From NCBI GenBank assembly GCA_963677395.2, contig OY781965.2:3410001-3474000 (forward strand): a DNA stretch of 64,000 bases, written 5' to 3'. The DNA is from G963667975 sp963677395. Lineage in GTDB: Bacteria > Bacteroidota > Bacteroidia > Bacteroidales > G963667975. Position 1 is the first letter of the stretch. Each line of letters begins with the position of its first letter. This document shows positions 1-8,971 of the stretch, one piece after another. The notes beneath the pieces are model-generated. The model worked only from the letters and a program-made list of their open reading frames with translations, did not search any database and was not told where the DNA came from. The position numbers and the translations under genes are program-made.

Positions 1-836
1 AACCCGGAAGCCAGTCCACTTTTCGGATCAGTGGAAATCATATAGATATAGCGATATAGCGGATATTTTCCGGTAGCTAAATAAGCCTGATAAGGCTGAT
101 AGCTGTTTTGATAGGTTGCAACAGATTCTTTGCTGATCGCAGCAATTTTTACTTTTCGTAAAAAGCCCATCGCAGTAGTATCATCTCGGTCACTCACCCA
201 ATTAACCCCTATAAATCCTATTGCATTCGGGGTTTTGTTTACATAATCCACAACCTGTTTGTTGTATTGTTGTGCAGACAACTCCGCTTTTGGCTTAACA
301 CCTTTACACACAGAATCAATCAGATAACGAACAGTACTTGAATTCGGATTATCGAACAGTATTTTAATCTTTCCAAGTTTATTACTTCCTGAAATCTGAT
401 TCCATTCTGTAATTTCACCAAGAAAAATCTTTCGAAGCGTTTCCATACTTAGCAGCGTATCTTTGTTTTGATTGTTAAGCAATACAGCTACTCCATCAAC
501 GGCAACTTTTACTTCTTTCGGAAAATATTTTTTCTGATTGAAAAACTCTTTTTCTTCCTGGGTTAAGGGACGGGAAGCAATAATCAGTTTCACACTATCT
601 TTCAGCAGAGAGTTATATGTTTCAACTTCCGGTTTTTCAATCACATGAATATTTGCCAATGGATAGATACTTTGAAATACATCTGCTTCAGCTTGAATAA
701 TCGGAGCAAATGTTTCATCGGTTATAATCGAAATTGAACCACTTGTAGGCGTATCATCCGTACCGGAAATATTTGATTTGCATGAAATTGCAATAATTGC
801 AATCAGCAATACCGAATATTTTAATACCTTCTTCAT
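1..836 (-). CDS. PstS-like phosphate-binding lipoprotein (3' end outside window)
   Basis: This reading frame has no stop before the left edge, so its C-terminus is missing. The start (MKKVLKYSVLLIAIIAISC) gives a lipoprotein signal with Cys at about residue 19. The mature part resembles periplasmic phosphate-binding proteins of ABC transporters (PBP-like, PstS family), for example in TDDTPTSGSISIITDETFAP near the N-terminus and the later GFIGVNW segment. The start codon overlaps the stop of the upstream small membrane gene by one base (TAATG), so it is the last visible gene of the exbB-exbD-exbD-tonB operon. No pstC, pstA or pstB gene is adjacent, so it may act as a binding protein or sensor for Ton-linked uptake rather than in a classical Pst transporter. 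The role is inferred. Confidence 0.8.
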   Translation of the reverse strand, partial: MKKVLKYSVLLIAIIAISCKSNISGTDDTPTSGSISIITDETFAPIIQAEADVFQSIYPLANIHVIEKPEVETYNSLLKDSVKLIIASRPLTQEEKEFFNQKKYFPKEVKVAVDGVAVLLNNQNKDTLLSMETLRKIFLGEITEWNQISGSNKLGKIKILFDNPNSSTVRYLIDSVCKGVKPKAELSAQQYNKQVVDYVNKTPNAIGFIGVNWVSDRDDTTAMGFLRKVKIAAISKESVATYQNSYQPYQAYLATGKYPLYRYIYMISTDPKSGLASG

Positions 837-1066
837 TATTTATTGCATTTGGTTTGATTAATCAACCTCCATAAACGAAAAAAACCGTAAAGGATGAGTA
901 ATCCTCCGGTTATTCTACTTTGTACCAAACTAATGGAATCAGGAAAGGGATTTTTTATTAGCATCAGACCTCCGACTACTATATACAAAAACGACATCGC
1001 TTTTGAGAACTGTTGCAAAAACCGGACCAGCTTCAACTTAAAATTTTGAGAATTGAATTTATTCAT
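836..1066 (-). CDS. small two-helix membrane protein of the Ton operon
   Basis: A 76-residue protein with two hydrophobic segments (about residues 22-38 and 53-67) separated by a short polar loop and ending in a basic tail. It lies between tonB and the pstS-like gene and overlaps the latter by one base, which suggests translational coupling. I do not recognise a named family. Its place suggests an accessory inner-membrane part of the ExbB/ExbD/TonB complex or of its linked binding protein, but nothing in the sequence shows the function. Confidence 0.7.
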   Translation of the reverse strand: MNKFNSQNFKLKLVRFLQQFSKAMSFLYIVVGGLMLIKNPFPDSISLVQSRITGGLLILYGFFRLWRLINQTKCNK

Positions 1067-1145
1067 ATATTTTTGCTTTCGCTTTAAACTCTGATATCAG
1101 GGGAGCCATAGCTCCCCTGGTCAGAGTACACTTGAAAGGAAATTA

Positions 1146-1961
1146 TTATTGAAGCGTAAACTTGATGGGTAGGTTGTACTGTACAGGTACAGCTTCCCCA
1201 TTTTGTTTACCGGGCTTCCAGGAGGGCATGTTTTTGACAACTCTTACAGCTTCTTCGTCACAGCCACCTCCAATGCCGCGCAAAACACGTACATCTGAGA
1301 TTTTTCCTGAACGATTTACTACAAAAGTTACATAAACAGTTCCGGATATTCCTACTTCGCGAGCAGTTTGAGGATATTTTACATTATCATGTAAATATTT
1401 AATACGATCCTCGTCTCCGCCAGGAAATTCCGGCATTTGCTCAACAACCGTAAACGGTTTTTGAGTTTCTTCTTCACTAATACTTTGATTTTGATTTAAG
1501 GTAGCGATATCAACTCCATTTTCTTCGTCAGTACCTTTCACATCCGCTACAGAAATAGCCATGTTCGTTTGAGTTAACTGTTCCTGAGTTTTGGGTTCGT
1601 CTTCATCATTTACCTGATCATCAGGTTTAATAACCGGAGGGGTGAATTTTATAGAACTTTTCAACGCGGGTGGCGGTGTTTCATCCTTTATCTCATTTTC
1701 ATCCTTCGGCTTTTCTTTATCCATTTTCACATCAGCTAAACTGGTTACCTCCACCATCTTTTCTTTCTTTTCAGGAAGAATTTTCTTTAAGATTACAGGC
1801 GAACTAACCGCTAATGTAAAAAAGATTACAGCGATTAACAATGCACGTAAGTGTCTTTTGGAAGAGTACTTACGTAATAAATAGGCACCATATTCCTTGT
1901 TTTTGTCTTCAAAAACCAAATCGCACCAGTCTTGTGAATAGATATTTACTTTCTTCGACAT
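1146..1961 (-). CDS. tonB: TonB energy transducer
   Basis: A 271-residue TonB protein that passes proton-motive energy from ExbB/ExbD to outer-membrane receptors. It has a short cytoplasmic N-terminus, one membrane helix (about residues 40-60), a Lys/Glu/Pro-rich periplasmic spacer (about 65-165) and a C-terminal TonB domain. That domain shows the typical YPQTAREVGISGTVYVTFVV stretch, an RG-rich turn, the MPSWKPG motif and the final PIKFTL strand. It lies 22 bp after the second exbD. The N-terminal segment before the helix (DLVFEDKNKEYGAYLLRK) is typical of Bacteroidota TonB proteins. Confidence 0.93.
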   Translation of the reverse strand: MSKKVNIYSQDWCDLVFEDKNKEYGAYLLRKYSSKRHLRALLIAVIFFTLAVSSPVILKKILPEKKEKMVEVTSLADVKMDKEKPKDENEIKDETPPPALKSSIKFTPPVIKPDDQVNDEDEPKTQEQLTQTNMAISVADVKGTDEENGVDIATLNQNQSISEEETQKPFTVVEQMPEFPGGDEDRIKYLHDNVKYPQTAREVGISGTVYVTFVVNRSGKISDVRVLRGIGGGCDEEAVRVVKNMPSWKPGKQNGEAVPVQYNLPIKFTLQ

Positions 1962-1983
1962 AATTCCTAACTATTTGGTTTTA

Positions 1984-2619
1984 CTAAAGTTTACCGGAAA
2001 CAGGACGATCAAATCCTGATTTCTTTACAATATCAAGGTCATAGGGAGTAATATCAACAATTGCATATCGTCCGATATTACATATTTGCATTTCATCAAG
2101 AATATCCACAAGATCTTTATAGGACGACTCATCCGAAGCTTTTATCATTACAACAGGGCTTTCTTTGCTCGCTTTTGCACGGGAGATTCTGGCTTTCAGC
2201 GTATCTTCCGGCATTTTGCTCTTGTCCTTTTTGATATCTTCAATATTCCTTACAACAGAAATATTTTTTTCAATCAAAACCTTACGTATTCCTTTTGCGG
2301 AAAAGTCTGTTTCAAAGACTTGAGGATCAACATTCTTTTCACGAGTTCCAAAATAGTAATAAACTTTGTTATTCTTTCCCAGAATGATCGTGATTGCTTT
2401 AGAGGCTTTAACCTTCGTTTGCTCTTCTTCCGTCACCTTATCTTTCGAAGGCATGGATATTTCCATAGTCTGCGGTTTGATAAGAGTGGTTGTGAGCATA
2501 AAGAAGGTAATCAAAAGAAATCCAAGGTCAACCATGGGAGTGAAATCCACACGGGTCGACATCTTTTTGGGTTTCCCTTTCTTGCCACTATCTTTACTCT
2601 CGGTATTTACTTCTGCCAT
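1984..2619 (-). CDS. exbD: ExbD-type biopolymer transport protein (second copy)
   Basis: A 211-residue ExbD/TolR family protein. It has a Lys-rich cytoplasmic N-terminus, one membrane helix carrying the conserved Asp in PMVDLGFLLITFFML (about residue 31), and a periplasmic domain with the usual alternating strands. Together with ExbB it forms the proton-conducting stator that energises TonB. Two different exbD genes in a row between exbB and tonB are characteristic of Bacteroidota; this one is the longer and closer to tonB. Confidence 0.92.
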   Translation of the reverse strand: MAEVNTESKDSGKKGKPKKMSTRVDFTPMVDLGFLLITFFMLTTTLIKPQTMEISMPSKDKVTEEEQTKVKASKAITIILGKNNKVYYYFGTREKNVDPQVFETDFSAKGIRKVLIEKNISVVRNIEDIKKDKSKMPEDTLKARISRAKASKESPVVMIKASDESSYKDLVDILDEMQICNIGRYAIVDITPYDLDIVKKSGFDRPVSGKL

Positions 2620-2637
2620 TTTTTCTGAATTTAACGA

Positions 2638-3246
2638 TTAACTATCCTGAGGATTTTCTTCCAAGCTGGTAATCAGATTATAGCGATTTTCGCGTAAATC
2701 CTGAAGGGTTGACATAACAGCTTTAATTTTTGGATAAGGAGTTGCGCGATCTGCCTTGATTGCAATTCTGATTTCAGGATTGATTTCGCGTGCGCATTTT
2801 ACCCAGTCTTTAAATTGATTATCTGTAGAGTCGGCAGGAATACCCAATGCATTATCCTTCGAATCACGGCTTTCTGAAGGTAAATTCAGGAATGCCTGAA
2901 GTTTTCCGGAAGGTACACCAAATGAAGTAATCAAACTAAATTGATGTTCTTCTTCTTTGGTAAGCTTCAGCTTGTAAGCTTCAGCAAACTTCTGAACCCA
3001 CATGATTCGCTTGTCCTGACCATCAATACCTACGAAAACTTTTCCATCTTTATCTACCAGGATATTGAGGATGTTTGTTTCTGGTATTTTGATTTCTGAA
3101 ACCGATGAAGGAGTTGCAACTTGCACTGCTTCTTTCTTCGTGAAGTTTGAAGTCAACATGAAGAATGTAAGCAACAAGAAAGCAACATCACACATTGCCG
3201 TCATATCAACCGCCGTACTCTTACGGGGAACTTTTACTTTTGGCAT
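2638..3246 (-). CDS. exbD: ExbD-type biopolymer transport protein (first copy)
   Basis: A 202-residue ExbD/TolR family protein. The basic N-terminus is followed by a membrane helix with the conserved Asp in AMCDVAFLLLTFFML (about residue 20), and a periplasmic domain of about 160 residues. It starts 13 bp after the exbB stop, so the two genes are clearly co-transcribed. It differs considerably from the second ExbD, so the pair probably forms a heterodimer in the stator. Confidence 0.92.
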   Translation of the reverse strand: MPKVKVPRKSTAVDMTAMCDVAFLLLTFFMLTSNFTKKEAVQVATPSSVSEIKIPETNILNILVDKDGKVFVGIDGQDKRIMWVQKFAEAYKLKLTKEEEHQFSLITSFGVPSGKLQAFLNLPSESRDSKDNALGIPADSTDNQFKDWVKCAREINPEIRIAIKADRATPYPKIKAVMSTLQDLRENRYNLITSLEENPQDS

Positions 3247-3259
3247 TTTCGGTCAGTTT

Positions 3260-4069
3260 TTATTTGTGGTTAGCTGCGTATGATTGTACAATGCTGAATC
3301 CAGCCTCGTCAATACTATAAGTTAATTTGTCAATTTGTGTTGTGTAGAAATTGTATGCAATAATTGCCAAGGCTGCGGTACCGATACCAAATGCGGTATT
3401 GATAAGCGCTTCAGAAATACCGTTTGCCAACGCTACAGAGTCTGGTGCTCCTGCATTAGCCAAAGCTGCAAACGCACGAATCATACCAATTACAGTTCCT
3501 AAAAGTCCCATAAGAGTTGCTACTGATGAAATGGTAGCTAATACAACTAAATTTTGTTCCAAAGCAGGCAATTCCAGAGATGTTGCTTCTTCAATTTCCT
3601 TTTGGATTGACATGAGTTTTTGATCTTTTGTCATGGTTTCATCAGATTCCAAATCTACGTATTTAACTAAACCTGAGTTAATTACATTTGCAACCGAACC
3701 CTTTTGGTTTAGGCATTCTGCTTTAGCTTCTGAAATAGAGCCCTTTGTAAGCATAGTTTTAATTCTGCGAACAAATTGTACAGTTGAGCCTTTACCTTTT
3801 GCTTTTGAAACGGCCATAAATCTTTCAATACTGAAAGTAAGAACAATCATTAATAAAGCCATCAAAATTGGAACAATAAAACCACCTTTGTAAATAACGC
3901 CCAGATAATTACCCGGGATTGGAGCATTGTCATGACTACCGCCTTGGAAATTAGCGCCATTTCCTAAAATGAAGACGTAGATTAAAAAGGCAACAGCAAG
4001 TGCACATGGGATTACAACGGCAGAAAACAGCGCTTTCATGCCTCCTTTCGATTCATTGTTTTTGTTCAT
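3260..4069 (-). CDS. exbB: ExbB/TolQ/MotA-family proton channel
   Basis: A 269-residue proton-channel subunit of the Ton motor. Hydrophobic helices lie at about residues 12-35, 67-88, 168-205 and 220-241. The last two carry the family signature (ATISSVATLMGLLGTVIGMIRAF and INTAFGIGTAALAIIAYNF). The extra N-terminal helix and the long periplasmic linker are common in Bacteroidota ExbB. It is the first gene of the operon exbB-exbD-exbD-tonB-orf-pstS-like. I saw no clear promoter in the AT-rich 120 bp upstream. Confidence 0.93.
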   Translation of the reverse strand: MNKNNESKGGMKALFSAVVIPCALAVAFLIYVFILGNGANFQGGSHDNAPIPGNYLGVIYKGGFIVPILMALLMIVLTFSIERFMAVSKAKGKGSTVQFVRRIKTMLTKGSISEAKAECLNQKGSVANVINSGLVKYVDLESDETMTKDQKLMSIQKEIEEATSLELPALEQNLVVLATISSVATLMGLLGTVIGMIRAFAALANAGAPDSVALANGISEALINTAFGIGTAALAIIAYNFYTTQIDKLTYSIDEAGFSIVQSYAANHK

Positions 4070-4191
4070 AAATGTAAATAATTAATATTGATTGATAATT
4101 ATAATAAAATCACAATACAAGATATTGTACTTTAGGACTAAGACAAAGCAAATTAATAAATTAGGGGGGGAAAATTAATCTATAAAGAATA

Positions 4192-4629
4192 TCAGATTTG
4201 AATTTTTCTGATTTCAATTAAAAGTGTAGCACGAGATGACATCGTAATATGCTCTGAAACCAAGGTACAGGTTTCCGAAACGTAGGGTACTACAAAAAAA
4301 TAACTATATATACGTTTACTAAAAACAATCTGAAACGGGTCAAGCCCTGATCTTACATCCGAGTTATCGGCTTCAATAAACGGGCTATCACCCAACAATG
4401 AACCTGCATTAAACGACTGCTGAATAGTTACATTCTTTTCAATTACTTCCTTACTCGTAGTTGTATTTTCGTTGAGTAATTGACTAAAATGTGCAACTGA
4501 AAAAGCCTCAGATGGCAAGCATTTATGATAAATAAGATCGTCATTATACATACTACTACCCCTAGCACCCGATGCTATAAGTGCCAGTAAAAAAATCAGA
4601 TATAATTGCTTACTTATCTTCATACGCAC
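4192..4629 (-). CDS. small secreted protein of unknown function
   Basis: A 145-residue protein with a cleavable-type signal peptide (about residues 1-24, ending SGARGSS). The mature part has no family I recognise. The start could be Met1 or Met3 (4629 or 4623). Upstream, CAAAAATA at 4664-4671 reads as the Bacteroidota -7 element TATTTTTG on the minus strand, at a suitable distance, although no clear -33 element is visible. It is transcribed towards the Ton operon but is separated from exbB by 122 bp, so probably a separate unit. Confidence 0.55.
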   Translation of the reverse strand: MRMKISKQLYLIFLLALIASGARGSSMYNDDLIYHKCLPSEAFSVAHFSQLLNENTTTSKEVIEKNVTIQQSFNAGSLLGDSPFIEADNSDVRSGLDPFQIVFSKRIYSYFFVVPYVSETCTLVSEHITMSSRATLLIEIRKIQI

Positions 4630-4663
4630 AATTAACGACGTTCTTTTAGAGAAAATTGCGTTG

Positions 4664-4671
4664 CAAAAATA
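4664..4671 (-). promoter_or_regulatory. candidate -7 promoter element
   Basis: On the minus strand this reads TATTTTTG, matching the Bacteroidota housekeeping -7 consensus TAnnTTTG. It lies about 35 bases before the start of the small secreted protein. The -33 element is not evident, so the call is tentative. Confidence 0.35.
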
Positions 4672-4917
4672 GTTTTTTTAATAACATGATAATCATCATT
4701 TAAAAAAAAATGAATCAAACACATAAAAAACACAATTTCAACACATTATCCACTAAATTAATATCAAGTTAATGTTTCCTAAATACCAACAATCTGTTCA
4801 CTATTTATTAACATAAGCATGATCCAAAAGTACCTTAAATTTCTTACAGGACAAAAAACACACTTTTTGTTTTTTTACAACTCATCATTCAAAAAGAAAA
4901 GGTTTTACCTTTGCCAC

Positions 4918-5277
4918 ATGAAAAAACGCTTTTGGAGCACTAGTGTATATCTGCTTATACTACAATTATTTTGTGTAAGCATTTCATACTATAGTATATG
5001 CTCAAAAAGTGATTTTGTATTAAAAGGGACATTCGATAATCATACAGCGCTTTTTCAATCTGAGATATTTAGTTTCTCGCCTTTCAGGCAAGTTGATTCA
5101 TCTGTCAATTCTCAAATTTCATATTATTCAAAATACACTGATTTTAAGTATAAAAATTCTGAATTTAGCTTCAAAAACACGTATTACTCTATAAAGCTAA
5201 CTAAATGCCAGGCATTAAATAACCTGCGTAAACTTCTGATTTTTAAATATTTTTACATTTATTATCTTTTTTCATGA
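4918..5277 (+). CDS. short secreted or membrane-anchored orphan protein
   Basis: The reading frame is open from 4819, but the Met at 4918 begins a good signal sequence (MKKRFWSTSVYLLILQLFCVS), so a 119-residue product is preferred. The rest is rich in Ser, Phe, Tyr and Lys with no recognisable domain. TACCTTTG at 4906-4913 matches the Bacteroidota -7 element but is too close to this ATG to leave a leader, so either the start is different or the match is chance. This may be a real small secreted protein or a spurious frame. Confidence 0.35.
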   Translation: MKKRFWSTSVYLLILQLFCVSISYYSICSKSDFVLKGTFDNHTALFQSEIFSFSPFRQVDSSVNSQISYYSKYTDFKYKNSEFSFKNTYYSIKLTKCQALNNLRKLLIFKYFYIYYLFS

Positions 5278-5340
5278 TTCATAACTAAGGCTCACTATAT
5301 AAAAACACAACACAAACAAATTTTTAATTAAGTCTTAGAA

Positions 5341-5808
5341 ATGAAAATATCATCATTAATTATTGGTGCAGTAGTAACATTGCTTATTATCTTGCCTCCG
5401 TTATATCTGTCCAGATATTCGAGAAAAAAGAAAAAAATCGCAAGGAAAAAATTCATATCCTATTGTAATTCAAGCGGATTACAAATAACGAATGAAGATC
5501 ATTTCGATCAGTTATGGATGGGTTTTGATTTAAATTCCGGAAAAATAGTATTCATGAAAAATCCTGAAAATCCGGTTTTGAAAGGGATCATAGATCTGAG
5601 TGAAATCGTAGATGTAAAACTCATTAAGCAAATAAATAAAGCAAAAGGGGCAATTGAAAAATTGGAATTAATAATTACAATGAAGCAAAGTGATGCTTTT
5701 TCTATTCCAATTTATAATTCACAGGAGAATGACCCTCTCGATGCTATTTCATTTGGTGAAAATGCTAAGAAATGGGAAAAGAAACTTCTCGGACTAATTT
5801 CAAAATAA
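5341..5808 (+). CDS. membrane-anchored protein of unknown function
   Basis: A 155-residue protein with an N-terminal membrane helix (about residues 4-25), a strongly basic stretch (SRKKKKIARKKF) and a soluble domain of about 120 residues. The domain pattern DFNSGKIVFM, DLSEIV and a C-terminal helix suggests a small alpha/beta domain. I do not recognise the family. It stands 43 bp before the thioesterase gene on the same strand, so the two may be co-transcribed. Confidence 0.65.
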   Translation: MKISSLIIGAVVTLLIILPPLYLSRYSRKKKKIARKKFISYCNSSGLQITNEDHFDQLWMGFDLNSGKIVFMKNPENPVLKGIIDLSEIVDVKLIKQINKAKGAIEKLELIITMKQSDAFSIPIYNSQENDPLDAISFGENAKKWEKKLLGLISK

Positions 5809-5851
5809 TAAGGACATCAGATATGTATCTGGTTAATTAAAAAAACTAATA

Positions 5852-6280
5852 ATGGAAATATTAAATTATTGTACTCATCGGTTAATAAAAGGTGAGGATT
5901 TAAATCATCATGGAACTTTATTTGCAGGCAGAAGTGCAGAATGGTTTGTTGAATCTGGATTTATAGCAGCCTCTGCTTTAATCAATCCTCAAAACCTAAT
6001 TTGCTTAAAAATTCATGGAATGAGCTTTACAAATCCGGTAAGGCTTGGTGAATCAATCTGCTTGTCAAGTAAGATTGTACTTTCCGGAAAAACCAGCCTG
6101 ATTGCTTATATTAGCGTATCCAGAACAAATCAACCTGATCGAAAACTGGTAGAAGGATTTATAACGTTTGTTCATGTGGATGAAAACACACGTCCTAAAT
6201 TACATAACATTGTTATAAAGGCAGAATCTGAAGAAGATATTATTCTTGCAGAAAAAGCCAAAATACTTCCAAAAAACTAA
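5852..6280 (+). CDS. hotdog-fold acyl-CoA thioesterase
   Basis: A 142-residue single-domain hotdog protein of the YciA/BFIT type, expected to hydrolyse acyl-CoA thioesters in the cytoplasm. The N-terminal motif LNHHGTLFAGRSAEWF (about residues 17-32) is the family signature around the active-site helix. The strand and turn segments CLKIHGMSFTNPVRLGE and LVEGFITFVHVDE also fit. The length is normal for the family. The gene ends 21 bp before a strong bidirectional terminator. The acyl substrate cannot be told from sequence. Confidence 0.82.
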   Translation: MEILNYCTHRLIKGEDLNHHGTLFAGRSAEWFVESGFIAASALINPQNLICLKIHGMSFTNPVRLGESICLSSKIVLSGKTSLIAYISVSRTNQPDRKLVEGFITFVHVDENTRPKLHNIVIKAESEEDIILAEKAKILPKN

Positions 6281-6301
6281 GATTAGTAATGCATTATTAG
6301 A

Positions 6302-6343
6302 AGAGGGCTGATTAAAAAGTTTTGACTTTTTAATCAGCCCTCT
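6302..6343. terminator. bidirectional hairpin terminator
   Basis: A perfect 19-bp inverted repeat (arms 6302-6320 and 6325-6343, loop TTTG) has GC-rich outer ends and an A/T-rich inner part. It lies between two converging genes, the thioesterase (ends 6280) and the Cache lipoprotein (ends 6353), so it can serve both. Confidence 0.85.
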
Positions 6344-6352
6344 GTTCCTATC

Positions 6353-7609
6353 TTACAAGATATAATTCCCTTCCGATTTCTGGGCTGTTACAATATAATA
6401 GATTAATCCAAAATATTTGCCATTATAAAACATTGGGTAAACATAAAATTTACCATAATGACCTTCGAACAACTGCATATTAAACTTGCTTTCACGCATA
6501 CTGTTTACCTTGTCCTGCATCACTGCATCACTCTGATTTTTAATTGGATCAAAACTATACCCGATTATACAATTTTCTTTAGGAAAGCCAGCTACAACTT
6601 TATACTCCTCATTTACCCATTCCAAACAATATAAATCAGGATAAGAGCTATGAAAACTTTTTAAAATATCGTTTACAGTCTCTACATCTCTTTTGGCAAT
6701 ACTTTTTAAAAAACCTTCATCACGGGCAAGCTTTTTAAACTGAATTTCTCTACTTATTGCATCTCTGGATAATATTCCGTTCTGTATTTTAGGTTTTCGC
6801 AAATCAGATGCTTCCCGGGATAAAACTATCCTCCACTGATTATTAAACAAGTCTATTGTGGTCCAAAAGTTTTCCCACTTATAGATCGTACCATTTCGTT
6901 CTGATTCGGCTTTTTTATATCCTTCGCGTTTGTTTATAACCTGTTTCATCAACTTTTTAATTGTTTCAGAGCGCTGAAACAGCGTATCAGTCAGAATATT
7001 TTTACCCATCAGCGATGGATCTAAGTCATAAATAATCTTACCATTTGGCTGGGTAATCCAAATTTGAAACGACAATCCATTTAAAGTTTCTCTAATGATA
7101 TCATCTAAAAAAACATCAGGACGAATCAATAAATTCAAGGAACCGTAAAATTCCTTTCCTTTATTTATTGGTACTTGAAAATCAATTGCATCAAACCCTT
7201 CAACAGATTTGAAAATATCGCTAAAAACAGGAGTTGATTGAGTTTTAACCATCTTATTATGTTCCTGAAAAGCGACGCTATGTCCCTCGTATCTTGAATA
7301 TGCTTTTGGTTCTACTACTCGTAACACCCCTTTACTGTCTAAAAAAGAAAAATCCTCAACATAAGGGTGATTCTTGCTTATGCGAATAAGTTCCGAACGA
7401 ATTAAATCATAATTTAAGGGATGCTCCGAAATTCGCCTCACCGATACATCCATATCATTGTGCATCGAATCAACACAGAGGGAAATTTTACCTTTTACTA
7501 TCTGAAGCAAAAGCGGTTGAGACAACAATTCCTGACTATCATCAGGAGGTTGACACGACACAAGCGCAATTGCCAAACCTATTAAGAAACCTATTACTCC
7601 TTTCATCAT
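6353..7609 (-). CDS. Cache-domain lipoprotein (extracytoplasmic sensor-like)
   Basis: The frame is open to 7654, but the Met at 7609 (or 7606) starts a clear lipoprotein signal, GLAIALVSC, so the shorter form of about 418 residues is chosen. The mature part resembles a double Cache (PDC-like) sensing module: a long N-terminal helix, then FSFLDSKGVLRVVEP, DIFKSVEGFDAIDFQVPI, WITQPNGKIIYDLDPSLMGKN and a later second module. These domains bind small ligands outside the cytoplasm. No histidine kinase, GGDEF or methyl-accepting domain follows, so the output is unknown. It shares a terminator with the convergent thioesterase gene. Confidence 0.7.
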   Translation of the reverse strand: MMKGVIGFLIGLAIALVSCQPPDDSQELLSQPLLLQIVKGKISLCVDSMHNDMDVSVRRISEHPLNYDLIRSELIRISKNHPYVEDFSFLDSKGVLRVVEPKAYSRYEGHSVAFQEHNKMVKTQSTPVFSDIFKSVEGFDAIDFQVPINKGKEFYGSLNLLIRPDVFLDDIIRETLNGLSFQIWITQPNGKIIYDLDPSLMGKNILTDTLFQRSETIKKLMKQVINKREGYKKAESERNGTIYKWENFWTTIDLFNNQWRIVLSREASDLRKPKIQNGILSRDAISREIQFKKLARDEGFLKSIAKRDVETVNDILKSFHSSYPDLYCLEWVNEEYKVVAGFPKENCIIGYSFDPIKNQSDAVMQDKVNSMRESKFNMQLFEGHYGKFYVYPMFYNGKYFGLIYYIVTAQKSEGNYIL

Positions 7610-7745
7610 CCTATCCAAAAATGTCGTTTGCAAAATAAAACATAAACAAGACACAAATCACAGAAAAAAGTTGCTTATTATTAACAACTTATTAACCATA
7701 CCCCGACAACTCATATTTTTGAATAAAAATACAAATTAAAACATT

Positions 7746-8651
7746 TTACTTATGTGTTGAAGAGAAATATATCAGATACAACAGCAAAACAATACTTAAC
7801 GCTACAGAAGGTATCGCTGCCGTTTTTCCCGCCAGCATAAGCGAAACAACTGCTGAAAATGGATTATTTTTGACTAAAAAAATCAAAGTATAATCAATTC
7901 TTCTCGTTTTGGAAATGTTAATTTTCTTTATGATTTTCTCAAACAGAAACCCCATTCCAAAAAGAAAAAATGTTAATATTATCATGGGCAATAACAACTT
8001 CTGAAAATCATTAATTATCAGCTTCTGATTGATTCCTATCACAATATAAACAATTAGAAAAAAACTTACATCAATGAATTTCCCTTTGTAATCAGAGAGT
8101 AGTTTATACACTTTCCCTTTCACCAAAAATCGTGAAATTACAAAAGGGACAAATACCGAAATACTTAAAACATATAATGGTTTTATCATATCAACGGGTG
8201 TTTCTTTTGGAACAAAGAAGAGATACACTATCGGAAGCACCAACAACAAAACCAATGAAGCCCCTACAACCGCAATTGCTGAAAACTTTGTATCTCCACC
8301 ATGTAAAAAAGAGAAAGGCACAATCACAACTCCCGGTGGTGATGCTACAATAAACCAGAACCCTATGAATAAAGGACTCCCTGAAGGAAGGAAAATCCAT
8401 GCTAACAGCATCAATACAATTCCAAATAATATATAATTCAGGAAAACTCCAATCATTATACTTTTTAACGAAGACCGGATGGGAAGTAGTTGTTTGAGTT
8501 GAAAAGAAGAAAGCGATATTGTCATCATAAATGCCAGTAGATAAAGAGAATACGGAGAAAACAGTATTGCAGCATTATTCCATAACAATCCCAATATCAA
8601 TGCTGTAAGCAACAACATATTTCTGTTCAATAATTTTCGTAGTATCACCAT
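7746..8651 (-). CDS. BASS-family-like membrane transporter
   Basis: A 301-residue integral membrane protein with about eight to nine hydrophobic segments over its whole length. The segment VASPPGVVIVPFSFLHGGDTKFSAIAV resembles the conserved crossover region of bile acid:sodium symporters and related BASS or arsenite-permease proteins. The C-terminal VKNNPFSAVVSLMLAGKTAAIPSVALS also fits that fold. The substrate is not inferable. It is a single gene, upstream on the same strand of the Cache lipoprotein. Confidence 0.6.
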   Translation of the reverse strand: MVILRKLLNRNMLLLTALILGLLWNNAAILFSPYSLYLLAFMMTISLSSFQLKQLLPIRSSLKSIMIGVFLNYILFGIVLMLLAWIFLPSGSPLFIGFWFIVASPPGVVIVPFSFLHGGDTKFSAIAVVGASLVLLLVLPIVYLFFVPKETPVDMIKPLYVLSISVFVPFVISRFLVKGKVYKLLSDYKGKFIDVSFFLIVYIVIGINQKLIINDFQKLLLPMIILTFFLFGMGFLFEKIIKKINISKTRRIDYTLIFLVKNNPFSAVVSLMLAGKTAAIPSVALSIVLLLYLIYFSSTHK

Positions 8652-8971
8652 CCTTTAACAATATCCCTGTTGGTATTCTATTTACAATCGAAAGCTTTAA
8701 AAGTTTTAAGTTTTATCTCAAAGACTAATATTTATAACATAAAACCAATCTTCAATCAACCAAAAAAAACAAACACCCGTTTCAATTTTAACATATTTTA
8801 AGAGATAATTATAATTTAATACGAACCTATTTGTCAATATTTTAAGCATTCAATTCAGTTCTTTTGTTAATAAGCTGTTCATTTTTCAACCGGGAACAGC
8901 TAACAACTCACGCTTAAAACATTGTAATATTGTTGTTTTGTTCTTAGAGTTTACTACTCAAACTAAACTGT
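8652..8971. other. AT-rich intergenic region between divergent genes
   Basis: These 320 bases separate the divergent transporter and acyl-CoA synthetase genes and must hold both promoters. I looked for TAnnTTTG elements on both strands and found none with a convincing -33 partner. No hairpin, repeat or small gene stood out. Confidence 0.5.

Noticed and set aside
4906..4913. TACCTTTG as promoter for the gene starting at 4918
   Set aside because: It is too close to the ATG to leave any transcribed leader, and no -33 element is present.
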